Position numbers and translations under genes: made by a program. Source: Moorena sp. SIOASIH (GTDB lineage Bacteria; Cyanobacteriota; Cyanobacteriia; Cyanobacteriales; Coleofasciculaceae). Taken from it: a stretch of DNA of 64,000 nucleotides. Each line of letters opens with the position of its first letter. The first letter of the stretch is position 1. The notes beneath the pieces were generated by a model. That model did not search any database and was not told where the DNA came from. It saw only the letters and a list, made by a program, of their open reading frames with translations. The stretch is from contig NZ_JAAHIH010000006.1 in assembly GCF_010671925.1 (NCBI RefSeq), positions 620,001 through 684,000 on the forward strand. Direction: 5' to 3'. Positions 52,676-61,027 of this stretch are shown piece by piece.

Positions 52676-52983
52676 TTATTTTGCTGGGGGGGTGACATGC
52701 AAGCTATAATCCTTACTGGGTAATAATTTTAGCCTAGCAGTTACAAAAAGATACATGCTGTTTTGGGCGCTCCATTAGATGTAGTTATAAGGGTTTGAAC
52801 TTCCATAAAATCAAAAGAGGGTCAATTGGCGACTGTATCTTACCGGTAGTGATAAATAAGTAGTGATACAACATTGCATTGACCTTAAATAAGGCATTTT
52901 TTTATGGAAAAATATAGCAATTTTACTATCAATTAATCATTATTTATTATCTAAGCTAAGTACCTGGACAAAAATAAACCTCA

Positions 52984-53135
52984 CTTCTTGATGCAGTCGC
53001 TCATGAGCGACTGCCGTGGTCTCCCCCATGAGCGACTGCCGTGGTTTCCCCTATGAGCGACTGCCGTTCCACGGGGCGTACAAGGTGCGTCGCGGTGTTC
53101 CGCACACAGACCCATCCGCCATGAGCGACTGCATC
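52984..53135. repeat. Interspersed palindromic repeat cluster (ATGAGCGACTGC family)
   Basis: Repeated ATGAGCGACTGCCGTGGT and CCCCATGAGCGACTGC modules, flanked by CTTGATGCAGTCGCTCATGA and its complement. It is the same family as 9918-10010, 36162-36212 and 53490-53680. Confidence 0.85.
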
Positions 53136-53489
53136 AAGACATGGAAGCACTCATAATAAAAAGCCAAAATATCTCTGTTTCTCTTGGTGCGCATTCACGC
53201 TTGTCGGGGAACCCGACCGGGGTCGCACCGCAAAAACTGTAAGAGACAGTTTGTTAAAAATCCGACAAACAAGCCGATAACCTTGTCGATAAAAAAGATA
53301 ATAGATGACCTATTACTTGAGAAAATATATGCACGCAGGTATTGCTCGAACAGTTAGAGTTTCAAAAACATGGCAACAGAGAAGTATGTTAATAAAAAGT
53401 ATGCCGAAACTCCCCGAATCATCAAGGTTTCAGAAAAACCATGCATGTAAAATGTCCATAGAATGTGATGAAATGTGGTTTTTTGTAAA

Positions 53490-53683
53490 AGCGATGCAGC
53501 TTCGGAACAGGGGAGGCAGCGCGGTCTTGGGGAGGCAGCGCGGTCTTGGGGAGCCAGTGCGGTCTTGGGGGTTCCCCCCATGAGCAACTGGCGTGGTTTC
53601 CCCCATGAGCGACTGCCGTGGTCTCCCCCATGAGCGACTGGCGTGGTTTCCCCCATGAGCGACTGCATCAAGACAAAAAAAGA
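53490..53683. repeat. Palindromic repeat inserted in the IS1 transposase
   Basis: Begins AGCGATGCAGC and ends GACTGCATCAAGACA. Internal GGGGAGGCAGCGCGGTCTTG units on one arm face CCCCATGAGCGACTGCCGTG units on the other. Confidence 0.8.
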
Positions 53684-53704
53684 TAATCAGCATTTGAAGT
53701 TACC

Positions 53705-53783
53705 GTAAGAGAGGGTCGCCTTTATAGGGACAGGTTATGGGTAAGAGTTTTAAGTTATCTGAAATAAGGCGACCCTCTCTAAG
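53705..53783. mobile_element. Mini hairpin element, 79 bp
   Basis: GTAAGAGAGGGTCGCCTTTA and TAAGGCGACCCTCTCTAAG form a near-perfect inverted pair around a 40-bp loop. It is inserted in the IS1 transposase fragment. Confidence 0.7.
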
Positions 53784-54297
53784 GTTTCGTCTCCAATGGA
53801 TTTGGTTGGCCATTGATCAAAAAACTAGAGAAATAGTTGGAGTTTATATTGGGTATCGCACTCGCGAATCGGCAAATAAATTGGCGCAACCCAAGAGGCG
53901 CGACGCCGTAATTTAATTCTTCACGCGGAAAGCGCGCCTTAGGCAGTTTACCAGCGAGCTTGGAAAGCGCGCCATGGAAGTCTTTCCCTCCAGTGGTTCG
54001 ACAATGTGCTGTGTATTATACAGATTTTTGGGAAGCTTATCAAACAGTAATACCTAAAAAGCGATGCATGGCTTTCTCATAACATCAAAAACTCTTCGGA
54101 GCTCTTTCCTACTGTTCCCTTTTTAGATCAATCCTATGTTTACATCTCAAATAAAAATGCTATAGCAGCAACAAAATTTTCCGGACAGAGATATTGTAAT
54201 CCAGATTTAAATAAGAGTGTCCCATCAAATTGGATTTCGTGCTGACTACTCCATTTTCAACTTTGAATTATAATTTTGAGTTGTACAATACTGGTTA

Positions 54298-54594
54298 ATG
54301 AGTAGAAACTGTTATACAGTAATTACGTTTTCTCCCGTACAAAGCTTTATTGATAAATCGCGCAAATTACGGGATTTGTATGGGAGTTCCTATATTCTGT
54401 CTTTTTTGTCTTGGATTATCTGTCAGGCAGCTGAAAAACAAAGTTATAAGGTTGTTTATCCTGCACTCCCTAATGTTGTTCAAGGAATGCCCAATCAAAT
54501 TGTCATCGCCGGAAATTTGTCTGAGGCAGATATCAACAAAATCGAAGATTATTTCAACCAAGCTTGGAAATGTCTGCTTGATAGCTGTCGATAA
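54298..54594 (+). pseudogene. N-terminal fragment of type III-B CRISPR protein Cas10/Cmr2
   Basis: 98 residues: SRNCYTVITFSPVQSFIDKS, RKLRDLYGSSYILSFLSW, then ALPNVVQGMPNQIVIAGNLS and QAWKCLLDSCR. This is the conserved start of Cmr2/Cas10 (normally 600-1000 residues). After TAA 54592-54594 the frame reads TGG ATT TAA TAT AAT, so two stops replace what were probably Gln and Glu codons of the usual CRxWIE motif. Beyond that, homology is lost. No HD, GGDD or palm domain remains, and no CRISPR array or other cmr gene was found in the window. Confidence 0.75.
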
Positions 54595-54838
54595 TGGATT
54601 TAATATAATCAGGATAAAAGTCTATTTTTTTGTATAAATTGTAAAATACATAAATATAATTAAATCATTTTTTTTTATTATAATAAATCGAATCATAAAG
54701 CAGTTTTTTTGTTCAAAGTCAACGAATTTTCCGCTGACTTTGAACGTAAGCATTCAGCCTATGCGCTACGCGCACGCGTGCGCGTTCAGCGGTCAGCCGT
54801 CAGCCCTGAGCCATTACCGTAGCGTGAGCCTTGGCCCA

Positions 54839-54916
54839 AAGCTAATAGCTAATAGCTGATAGCTAATAGCTGATAGCTGATAGCTGATAGCTGATAGCTG
54901 ATAGCTGATAGCTGAA
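54839..54916. repeat. Heptamer repeat GATAGCT
   Basis: About ten copies of TAGCTGA/TAGCTAA units. GCGCTACGCGCACGCGTGCG palindromic modules precede it. Confidence 0.88.
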
Positions 54917-55972
54917 TCCTTACCTTTGAACAAAAATCACAGAAGCATTTGCTTACGCAACGAGAATTTCCAGATCTCTCATATCATGTCGGGATAATTA
55001 CCCTTAATAAAAATCTCCCCATCTCCCCATCTGGCCATCTCCCCACCCTCCCTCTAATTATGGGTATTCAACCTGACTTGATATCAAATCTACCAAGGAT
55101 AACACGGCAAATAATTGAGCAATGTTTCGGGCTTGTTGACAATCAACCGGTCGATTATAGATTTTTGATACTATTGTTGATTTTTTTTATGTAGTTTTTG
55201 ATACAAATTACGAGGCGTTTACCCTGGAATCTCAACCCTAGTTGCTCCTCAAGTAGCGTGACCTACGGTCAATCGCGTAGCGTGGCCGTAGGCCAATCGC
55301 GCAGCGGCTCTTTTGGAGCATCGCATTTCTCTAGTTTTCTCTGCCAGAGACAAGTGACAGGATCCCCAATTTTAGGCATTTGGGGAAATCTGTGAGTATT
55401 TCATTTAGCGGTTCTCATATTAATGCGGTACACAGGATTTTTTACCTATTACCTATGGCGTATTCCCTATGGCGTATTCCCGATTTCCTGATCCGAAGTT
55501 CCCTGATCCCAAGTTGCTTATTCCCTGTCTTGATGCATACATAGCTAATTAGGGTATGATAGAGTATTTGATCAAGGCTCTGAGTATTAAAAATATTAAA
55601 TTAGTATTAAAAATATTAAACAACTTTGCCAAAGCGTCCAGCAGTTTTCATAAGATTAAGTTATAATAGACATATTAGAAATAAATACTCATAATATAGA
55701 TCTCAAATAGATCTCAAAAAATAGATCTCATAAAAGTAGATCTCAAAAGAGTAACATCTGCTCACCGCAGCCCAAACAGTAAAATCAGATACTAAAGTCA
55801 GCACCCCGCTTGTGCATAGACGGGGCTTCCAAACATCCCAAGATTTTCTGTGAATCAATTCCTGCCAGTCTGGAATTTTCTTCTATCTAGAGTGTGGCTA
55901 GTTGGGCAACAATAAACTGGGCGGAAATTAGAAGTGAAGGTTAAAAAAACTGGATAGTTGGAGATAACCATA
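54917..55972. other. Accessory intergenic region, no confident gene
   Basis: A plus-strand frame at 54949-55194 ends with GIQPDLISNLPRITRQIIEQ followed by CFGLVDNQPVDYRF. This looks protein-like but is not recognised and may be a gene remnant. Around 55245-55330 lie GCGTAGCGTGGCC modules. At 55600-55760 ATAGATCTCA is repeated four times (about 55696-55750). CCCCGCTTGTGCATAGACGG (55804-55824) forms a hairpin. Confidence 0.45.
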
Positions 55973-56374
55973 ATGGCTATTACTCGTTCGGAACATCTGC
56001 CAGATCTAGAAAGTGTGCATCGGGAACTGAACCGCCGACTCACCCATTTCATGAATAGCAGCGAGGGAGGATTTCCAGGGATGACGTTTATGCCCTATGC
56101 AGAGATCGAGGAAACTCCTAAAGCGGTTTACCTGAGACTAGAAATTCCAGGCATGGAAGCCAAAGACCTTGATGTTAAACTCACCGAAGACTCTATTTCC
56201 ATCAGTGGCGAGCGCAAATCAGCAGCTAGGACTAAAGCAATAGGTATGGTACGCTCGGAACTACGCTATGGGAAATTCAAACGGGTTATTCCAATACCAG
56301 CCAAGATTAACAGAAATCAGGTTGAAGCTGAATATCACAACGGTATGCTGAAACTCACCCTGCCTAAAGGGTAA
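55973..56374 (+). CDS. Small heat-shock protein Hsp20 (alpha-crystallin family)
   Basis: A 133-residue protein. GGAG at 55959-55962 precedes ATG 55973, which I chose over the TTG five codons upstream. The alpha-crystallin domain (about 35-130) has PYAEIEETPKAVYLRLEIPG, DISISGERK-like strands and the C-terminal NGMLKLTLPK. It is an ATP-independent holdase chaperone, the counterpart of cyanobacterial HspA/Hsp17. The C-terminal I-x-I tail is very short or missing, as the protein ends just after LTLPKG; that may limit oligomer assembly. Confidence 0.92.
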   Translation: MAITRSEHLPDLESVHRELNRRLTHFMNSSEGGFPGMTFMPYAEIEETPKAVYLRLEIPGMEAKDLDVKLTEDSISISGERKSAARTKAIGMVRSELRYGKFKRVIPIPAKINRNQVEAEYHNGMLKLTLPKG

Positions 56375-56451
56375 GCCTAAATCTTCAACCTTTTCTACCG
56401 TTAAAGTCAGTGACCTGAGGGGGTGACAACAAGGCGCTTCATTGCTGCTTG

Positions 56452-56748
56452 TCACCCCTTCAGCTTGGTTACTGACTGCCTTGCCTGTTTGATCATGTCA
56501 ATTAAGGTGTAGTGAGCATCTTCAGAATCTTTAAGTACATGATCAAACGTGATGCGCACAGTGGAAGACTCCCCCTTGACTTTTGTGATGATAGTCATGC
56601 CTTGAGCATCAATTGAAGCCATTTCTGCTTCTTCTGTATCCGGGGAATTACCGAAAGTCTGAGCATACAGTGCCACAGCATCAGCATGATCATCGTTCAT
56701 GTGCTTACAAATGCGATCGCTTACCTCAGGAGAAAATGGGTCAGACAT
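56452..56748 (-). CDS. DUF2470 domain protein
   Basis: A 98-residue protein. The HMNDDHADAVALYAQTFG motif and IDAQGMTI are typical of DUF2470 domains (heme-utilisation/pyridoxamine-oxidase-associated, HugZ C-terminal type). In plants and cyanobacteria related proteins bind heme or tetrapyrroles; a similar role here is inference. It is a stand-alone domain, convergent with hsp20. Confidence 0.88.
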   Translation of the reverse strand: MSDPFSPEVSDRICKHMNDDHADAVALYAQTFGNSPDTEEAEMASIDAQGMTIITKVKGESSTVRITFDHVLKDSEDAHYTLIDMIKQARQSVTKLKG

Positions 56749-57614
56749 GCTTAATCAAGAAATATAGTTATCAAAACATCTTTATCAAGATATCAGGTTT
56801 CCCCTCTCAAAACAGTCAAGACTTACCCAGCTGAAACGAAAAATTCAAGTTTTAGCCAATAGGTAACCGCCAACGGCGAACGGGGATATCAGAATTACAG
56901 AGGTTTGATAGGTCTGGGTGGATATACTGTCTATGGGGAAATCAGGAGTTCCCTATTAGCAGTTGACTAGCTTGGAGGATAGAATTCATAGGCACAGCGG
57001 TAATTCCAACCTGTGTAAAATTCCCAGGGTGCCTGTTTCAGCATCAAGTTAGCTGATCCGATGGGCGTTTTCTGATATATTCAATATTAGGTATGAGCAT
57101 TTCCTCTGATTCAAGAAGGTATGTTAAATAGTAATCCCTAAGGTCAAGAGCTACCGGGATATCGGGTGTACTCAGCTAAATCGTCAGGGTTAGATTATCA
57201 GGGTAGACGACTCAGTTAAACACCTTTAAACTAAAAGCTTGATAAATACTTATGAAGATACTGTGACGGTATATCAATTGGCTGCTATCAGCATAATTCA
57301 TATCATTCTCAGTGATATCTAAATAGTGGTGCTTACCCTAGTTTACGAAGGTAAAACTTGCTGGATGTCCCAGAAGTCTATTTAGGGCTTGTGATCTAGA
57401 ACACATCTAAAAGACGATCTAGATCTACAGATAGGCGTGCTATCTATCATCCTACTGGTGTGACTTTTGTAAGCGTATTTATGGGAGTTTGATCACTTCC
57501 AATACCTAGGAATTAGTGGTCAAATAGAAAGCAGTCACTACCCACTTCGAGTGAGTAGAAACAGGGAGGGTTGTCATGCAAACTTTAAAACAGGGATCCA
57601 AGGAGTGCAATGTC
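56749..57614. promoter_or_regulatory. Long leader/promoter region before the HetZ-related gene
   Basis: 865 bp without a credible gene, repeat or IS, which is unusual in this window. Several short inverted repeats are visible (for example GATCTAGA near 57397 and 57417). A long regulated 5' region is plausible. Confidence 0.45.
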
Positions 57615-58766
57615 ATGGCAAAGTTGGCGGATAAACTCGAAAGAGAATGGCAGTCACGCTTGTTGAGTGACTTTCCCAACCAAAATCCAGCCACCAGCTC
57701 CAGTATTGTACAGTGGTTAATTGGAGAAGATAAAGAGGGGTTTGAAACTCTCACTCAGAGCAAACTGGTAATCGCTGTCCAAGCCATGGAGTATCGTTAC
57801 AGAATTTTGCAACAGCGTTATTTGGGGGTGCCACCAGAACGTTCCTATCGCAATTTGACCACCCGCTTAGCTAGTCTAGTTACCTTACGCAATAAAATCC
57901 GCACTTGGGTGTCCCTAAGTCGCGATCGCCAAAGGGCTGTGGTGGATGTTCTCCAAGAAGTGATTCAGGAATTATTAAATAGCGATCGCTATATCCAAAA
58001 GCAAATTGCCTGGATTAGACAATGTACCAAGGAAGAACCGCTGCGCAATGCTTTATTATTAACTACTCTTGAAGAGTATTGTCTGCGCCCGATTCGCAAC
58101 CAGCCCTTAGTTGTCTATCGGTTTGTCAACTTTCTGCGTCGGTCTCAACGTGGCGGTATGACCCATGTGCCGGAAGGAGACATGGTACGTTTAGTGTCAG
58201 AGTCAATCAACCCGGAAGGGGAAACCGATGCCCCAGTGAGTCTATTGGATAACCAAGCCATTACTAATTATCAACATAAGCAGGCTTGGGAAGACAAACA
58301 AAGCCTAAGGATGTCCGTATCTAAGGAATTTGAGGCTTACTTAGAGAAAAACTTAGGGTCTGAGGCTGCCCAATGGCTGCGACTTTACTTGCAAGGTCAA
58401 TCTCAAGAGGCGATCGCTCGTCGCCTAGATTGGCCGATCAAGAAGGTCTATCGTCTACGGGAAAAAATTAGCTACCATGCCATTCGTGTCTTTTCCATCA
58501 ATGGGGTAAAAGGCAAGCCAGACTTAGTAGCCAGTTGGCTGGAAACATCCTACACTGAGCACAGCTTTGGACTAACCCCAAGGCAATGGCAAGAATATCA
58601 GCAAAAACTGACCCCTGAACAACAGCAGTTGCTGGATCAGATGAAAGCTGGTCATACCTTCGAAGCGATCGCTAACGATCTTAACTGGAGAACTAACCAG
58701 GTGATGGGTGAATGGAACAAACTCTATCTAGCAGCTCAAGCCCTGCGCAGTGCTTCGGCAAGTTGA
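57615..58766 (+). CDS. HetZ-related protein
   Basis: About 383 residues. AGGAG (57601-57605) lies 9 nt before ATG 57615; an upstream ATG at 57576 is possible. The C-terminal portion (about 265-375) has LGSEAAQWLRLYLQGQSQEA, IARRLDWPIKKVYRLREKIS, FGLTPRQWQEYQQKLTPEQQ and NDLNWRTNQVMGEWNKLY. This matches my memory of the helical HTH-like C-terminus of Anabaena HetZ, a DNA-binding regulator of heterocyst differentiation. HetZ-related paralogues also occur in non-heterocystous species. Function here is unknown; a transcription-regulatory role is inferred. Confidence 0.75.
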   Translation: MAKLADKLEREWQSRLLSDFPNQNPATSSSIVQWLIGEDKEGFETLTQSKLVIAVQAMEYRYRILQQRYLGVPPERSYRNLTTRLASLVTLRNKIRTWVSLSRDRQRAVVDVLQEVIQELLNSDRYIQKQIAWIRQCTKEEPLRNALLLTTLEEYCLRPIRNQPLVVYRFVNFLRRSQRGGMTHVPEGDMVRLVSESINPEGETDAPVSLLDNQAITNYQHKQAWEDKQSLRMSVSKEFEAYLEKNLGSEAAQWLRLYLQGQSQEAIARRLDWPIKKVYRLREKISYHAIRVFSINGVKGKPDLVASWLETSYTEHSFGLTPRQWQEYQQKLTPEQQQLLDQMKAGHTFEAIANDLNWRTNQVMGEWNKLYLAAQALRSASAS

Positions 58767-58885
58767 GGTTTGAATTTTATTATCCAATAAATCGCGCTAA
58801 TTTTTTCTAAATAAGTGATAGGTATTAATTAGTATAGCTACAAGGAGCTACAGCAAAAAAACACTAATTTACTGTCATCAAAAAA
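58767..58885. other. Short AT-rich spacer
   Basis: No feature seen; it leads into the IS605-like element. Confidence 0.4.
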
Positions 58886-59255
58886 AATGGGTCTGAAACC
58901 CCGTCCTTCTAGGACGGCTTTATGCTATAATATCAGAAGACGCAATGACCCGAAAAGGAAGGGTGAAACTCCCAGCAGTGGGACGACTTGGTTAAATGGT
59001 AGTTACTCGAAATGGGGACTCGGTCTAAGACTCCAATTCCAGCCCAATGCCACGCAAGAGTCTTTTTGGAAAGCGAATCAAAGTACTTCAAAAAAAAAGT
59101 AGACTCAATGACATTTGTGTCGGAGAGAGTAGAGGCAATTGGCACCGCCAAGTGGACTATCAACCCCATGTTGGTAGTTGTTACGAGCAATGCCCCAAAA
59201 GGGTACCTCCTCTAAATAATCCTCGCGCCTTTAGGCCGGGGAGTGTCAAAATAAT
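58886..59255 (+). mobile_element. Non-autonomous IS200/IS605-like element
   Basis: The left end GAAACCCCGTCCTTCTAGGA followed by CGG is a hairpin. A TATAAT box (58926-58931) follows. The right end CGCCTTTAGGCCGGGGAGTG followed by TCA (about 59224-59250) matches the 34087 element's end inverted. No transposase is present. Internal frames show no domain. Sequence between the ends differs from the 34-kb element. Confidence 0.65.
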
Positions 59256-59352
59256 TTACTGTAATAGGGCATGGAAAGCAATTGAAACAATTGTCTATGC
59301 CCTATTTTTTATACTCCTCACCTGACAAGGGCTAATGCCACCAGACTATATA

Positions 59353-59817
59353 TCACTTTTTAGCTATAAACTGACCTTTAAGGGATTGAATCTCCCCTGA
59401 TAATTCTTGGCGTGTTTCGACTTTGAGTAGATAACGAGCTACAAACCAGATGGTATAGCCAATACCCACTAATTCAAACAACGGTGCCATCAGGGGAATA
59501 TCGTTAATTGCATCCAGGACTGCCAACGTGACCTTAACAGTAATGAACCCAGCCAGCAAAAGACCAACGGTAAGCAAGGGTTTTTGGTAATTGCTAACAA
59601 ATCCGCCGATATATTCCGGCAATTGTGACAAAATTTCTGTAAGAGTTTGCAACCATTCTTGCCACGGTTGGGTCAGTCCTGGCTCAGGAGCAGTGAGTTT
59701 GGCTATAGCACCAGGTTTGTCAACTTTGAGGTCTACTTTCAGCTGTTTTTCATCCTCCAGGGTAGTTTCATTGGTGCTGCTCTGAGTATATGCAGATGCT
59801 TGGGGATTTGACGCCAT
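59353..59817 (-). CDS. CAAD-domain membrane protein (CurT/CURT1-like)
   Basis: A 154-residue protein. The polar N-terminus (about 1-75) is followed by an amphipathic segment, two closely spaced membrane helices (about 82-103 and 113-133) with PLLTVGLLLAGFITVKVTLA and LFELVGIGYTIWFVARYLL, and a C-terminal helix (QELSGEIQSLKGQF). This is the CAAD domain, found in some cyanobacterial aminoacyl-tRNA synthetases and in the thylakoid curvature protein CurT. As a stand-alone protein it probably shapes thylakoid membranes (inference). Confidence 0.85.
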   Translation of the reverse strand: MASNPQASAYTQSSTNETTLEDEKQLKVDLKVDKPGAIAKLTAPEPGLTQPWQEWLQTLTEILSQLPEYIGGFVSNYQKPLLTVGLLLAGFITVKVTLAVLDAINDIPLMAPLFELVGIGYTIWFVARYLLKVETRQELSGEIQSLKGQFIAKK

Positions 59818-60090
59818 ATTTCCTCCAAAATTCTATTAAAGCAGGATATTCTATCGTTTGAGCAAGGCAGCTGCATAAAATGACAGACTGACTAACTGTT
59901 GCCCATGTTATCAAAAGTTCCATCATCACCTGCTAGGGGTGAGCATCCGTGGGTATAGGCTGATTTATAGCCAACTGGTCACGAGACCAGTGGTCACTAA
60001 GTAGGTCAGCACCACAACAACTGGTTAGGGAAAATCTAAAGATTTTGTTAAAATACTAAAAAATAAGCTTCCAGGAGAACACCTCCAATC

Positions 60091-60798
60091 ATGAGCAACA
60101 CCCTATCCCAAAAGCAAGTTGTTATTGCCCCTTCTATCCTGTCAGCTGATTTTAGCCGACTGGGAGAAGAAATTAAGGCTGTGGATGCCGCAGGCGCTGA
60201 TTGGATTCATGTTGATGTAATGGATGGTAGATTTGTCCCTAACATCACCATTGGTCCTCTAGTTGTTAAAGCCATTCGCCCGATTACCGAAAAGCCACTG
60301 GATGTCCACTTGATGATTGTGGAACCAGAAAAGTATGTCGCAGACTTTGCTAAGGCAGGTGCTGATATTATATCCGTTCATGCTGAACACAACGCTTCAC
60401 CCCATCTGCACCGCACTCTCTGTCAGATTAAAGAATTTGGTAAGCAAGCAGGTGTTGTACTTAACCCCTCCTCATCCTTGGATTTAATTGAGTACGTCCT
60501 AGAAGTCTGTGACTTGATCCTGATTATGAGCGTCAATCCTGGCTTTGGTGGTCAAAGCTTTATCTCAGAGGTTGTACCAAAAATCCGCAAACTGCGTCAG
60601 ATGTGTGATGAGCGTGGTCTTTCTCCCTGGATTGAAGTTGATGGGGGACTCAAGGTGAACAATACCTGGCAAGTGCTAGAAGCTGGAGCGAATGCGATTG
60701 TGGCTGGCTCGGCTGTATTCAAGGCACCAGATTACGCAGAGGCAATTAGCGGTATTCGTAACAGCAAGCGCCCTGAACCCGAATTAGTAACTGCTTAA
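60091..60798 (+). CDS. rpe: Ribulose-phosphate 3-epimerase
   Basis: A 235-residue TIM barrel. VIAPSILSADFSRLGEE (about 11-27), HVDVMDGRFVPNITIG with the catalytic Asp and metal ligands, VHLMI, MSVNPGFGGQSF, and VDGG with the second catalytic Asp are all present. It interconverts ribulose and xylulose 5-phosphates in the Calvin and pentose phosphate pathways. AGGAGA at about 60072-60077 gives a good ribosome-binding site. Monocistronic. Confidence 0.97.
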   Translation: MSNTLSQKQVVIAPSILSADFSRLGEEIKAVDAAGADWIHVDVMDGRFVPNITIGPLVVKAIRPITEKPLDVHLMIVEPEKYVADFAKAGADIISVHAEHNASPHLHRTLCQIKEFGKQAGVVLNPSSSLDLIEYVLEVCDLILIMSVNPGFGGQSFISEVVPKIRKLRQMCDERGLSPWIEVDGGLKVNNTWQVLEAGANAIVAGSAVFKAPDYAEAISGIRNSKRPEPELVTA

Positions 60799-60954
60799 TC
60801 AGAACCATCCCCATTAGGCAAATCTTAATCAGAGGTCGAGGGGCTGATAAGAGTAGGTTTTTAACAAAGACTTGAGTATGGGGTGTAGGGTGTGTCGAAG
60901 CGATTCAGCGCCTTCATGAGGGGGTTGGGGTTGGGTTTGACCCTGATCTAAAAA

Positions 60955-60994
60955 ACCTACTCCCCACTCCCTACTCCCTACTCCCTACTCCCCT
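60955..60994. repeat. Heptamer repeat CTCCCTA
   Basis: Five ACTCCCT units just upstream of the glycosidase-like gene end. Confidence 0.85.
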
Positions 60995-61027
60995 AAGGTC
61001 ATAAGTACCTCAGCCAATTGAGAACTG

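Larger units (their letters stand above)
53305..54080 (+). pseudogene. IS1-family transposase, interrupted and frameshifted
   Basis: Recognisable pieces in order: IARTVRVSKTWQQ and, in another frame, KYVNKKYAETPRIIKVSEKP; IECDEMWFFV (first catalytic Asp) ending at 53490; WIWLAIDQKTREIVGVYIGY from about 53800; RESANKL; then VVRQCAVYYTDFWEAY (second Asp). Insertions split it: a 190-bp palindromic repeat (53491-53683), a 79-bp hairpin element (53705-53783) and about 80 bp of GC-rich repeat (53885-53985). No ends were defined. Confidence 0.75.

Noticed and set aside
53354..53693. Three overlapping minus-strand ORFs
   Set aside because: They are translations of the GATGCAGTCGCTCATG palindromic repeat.
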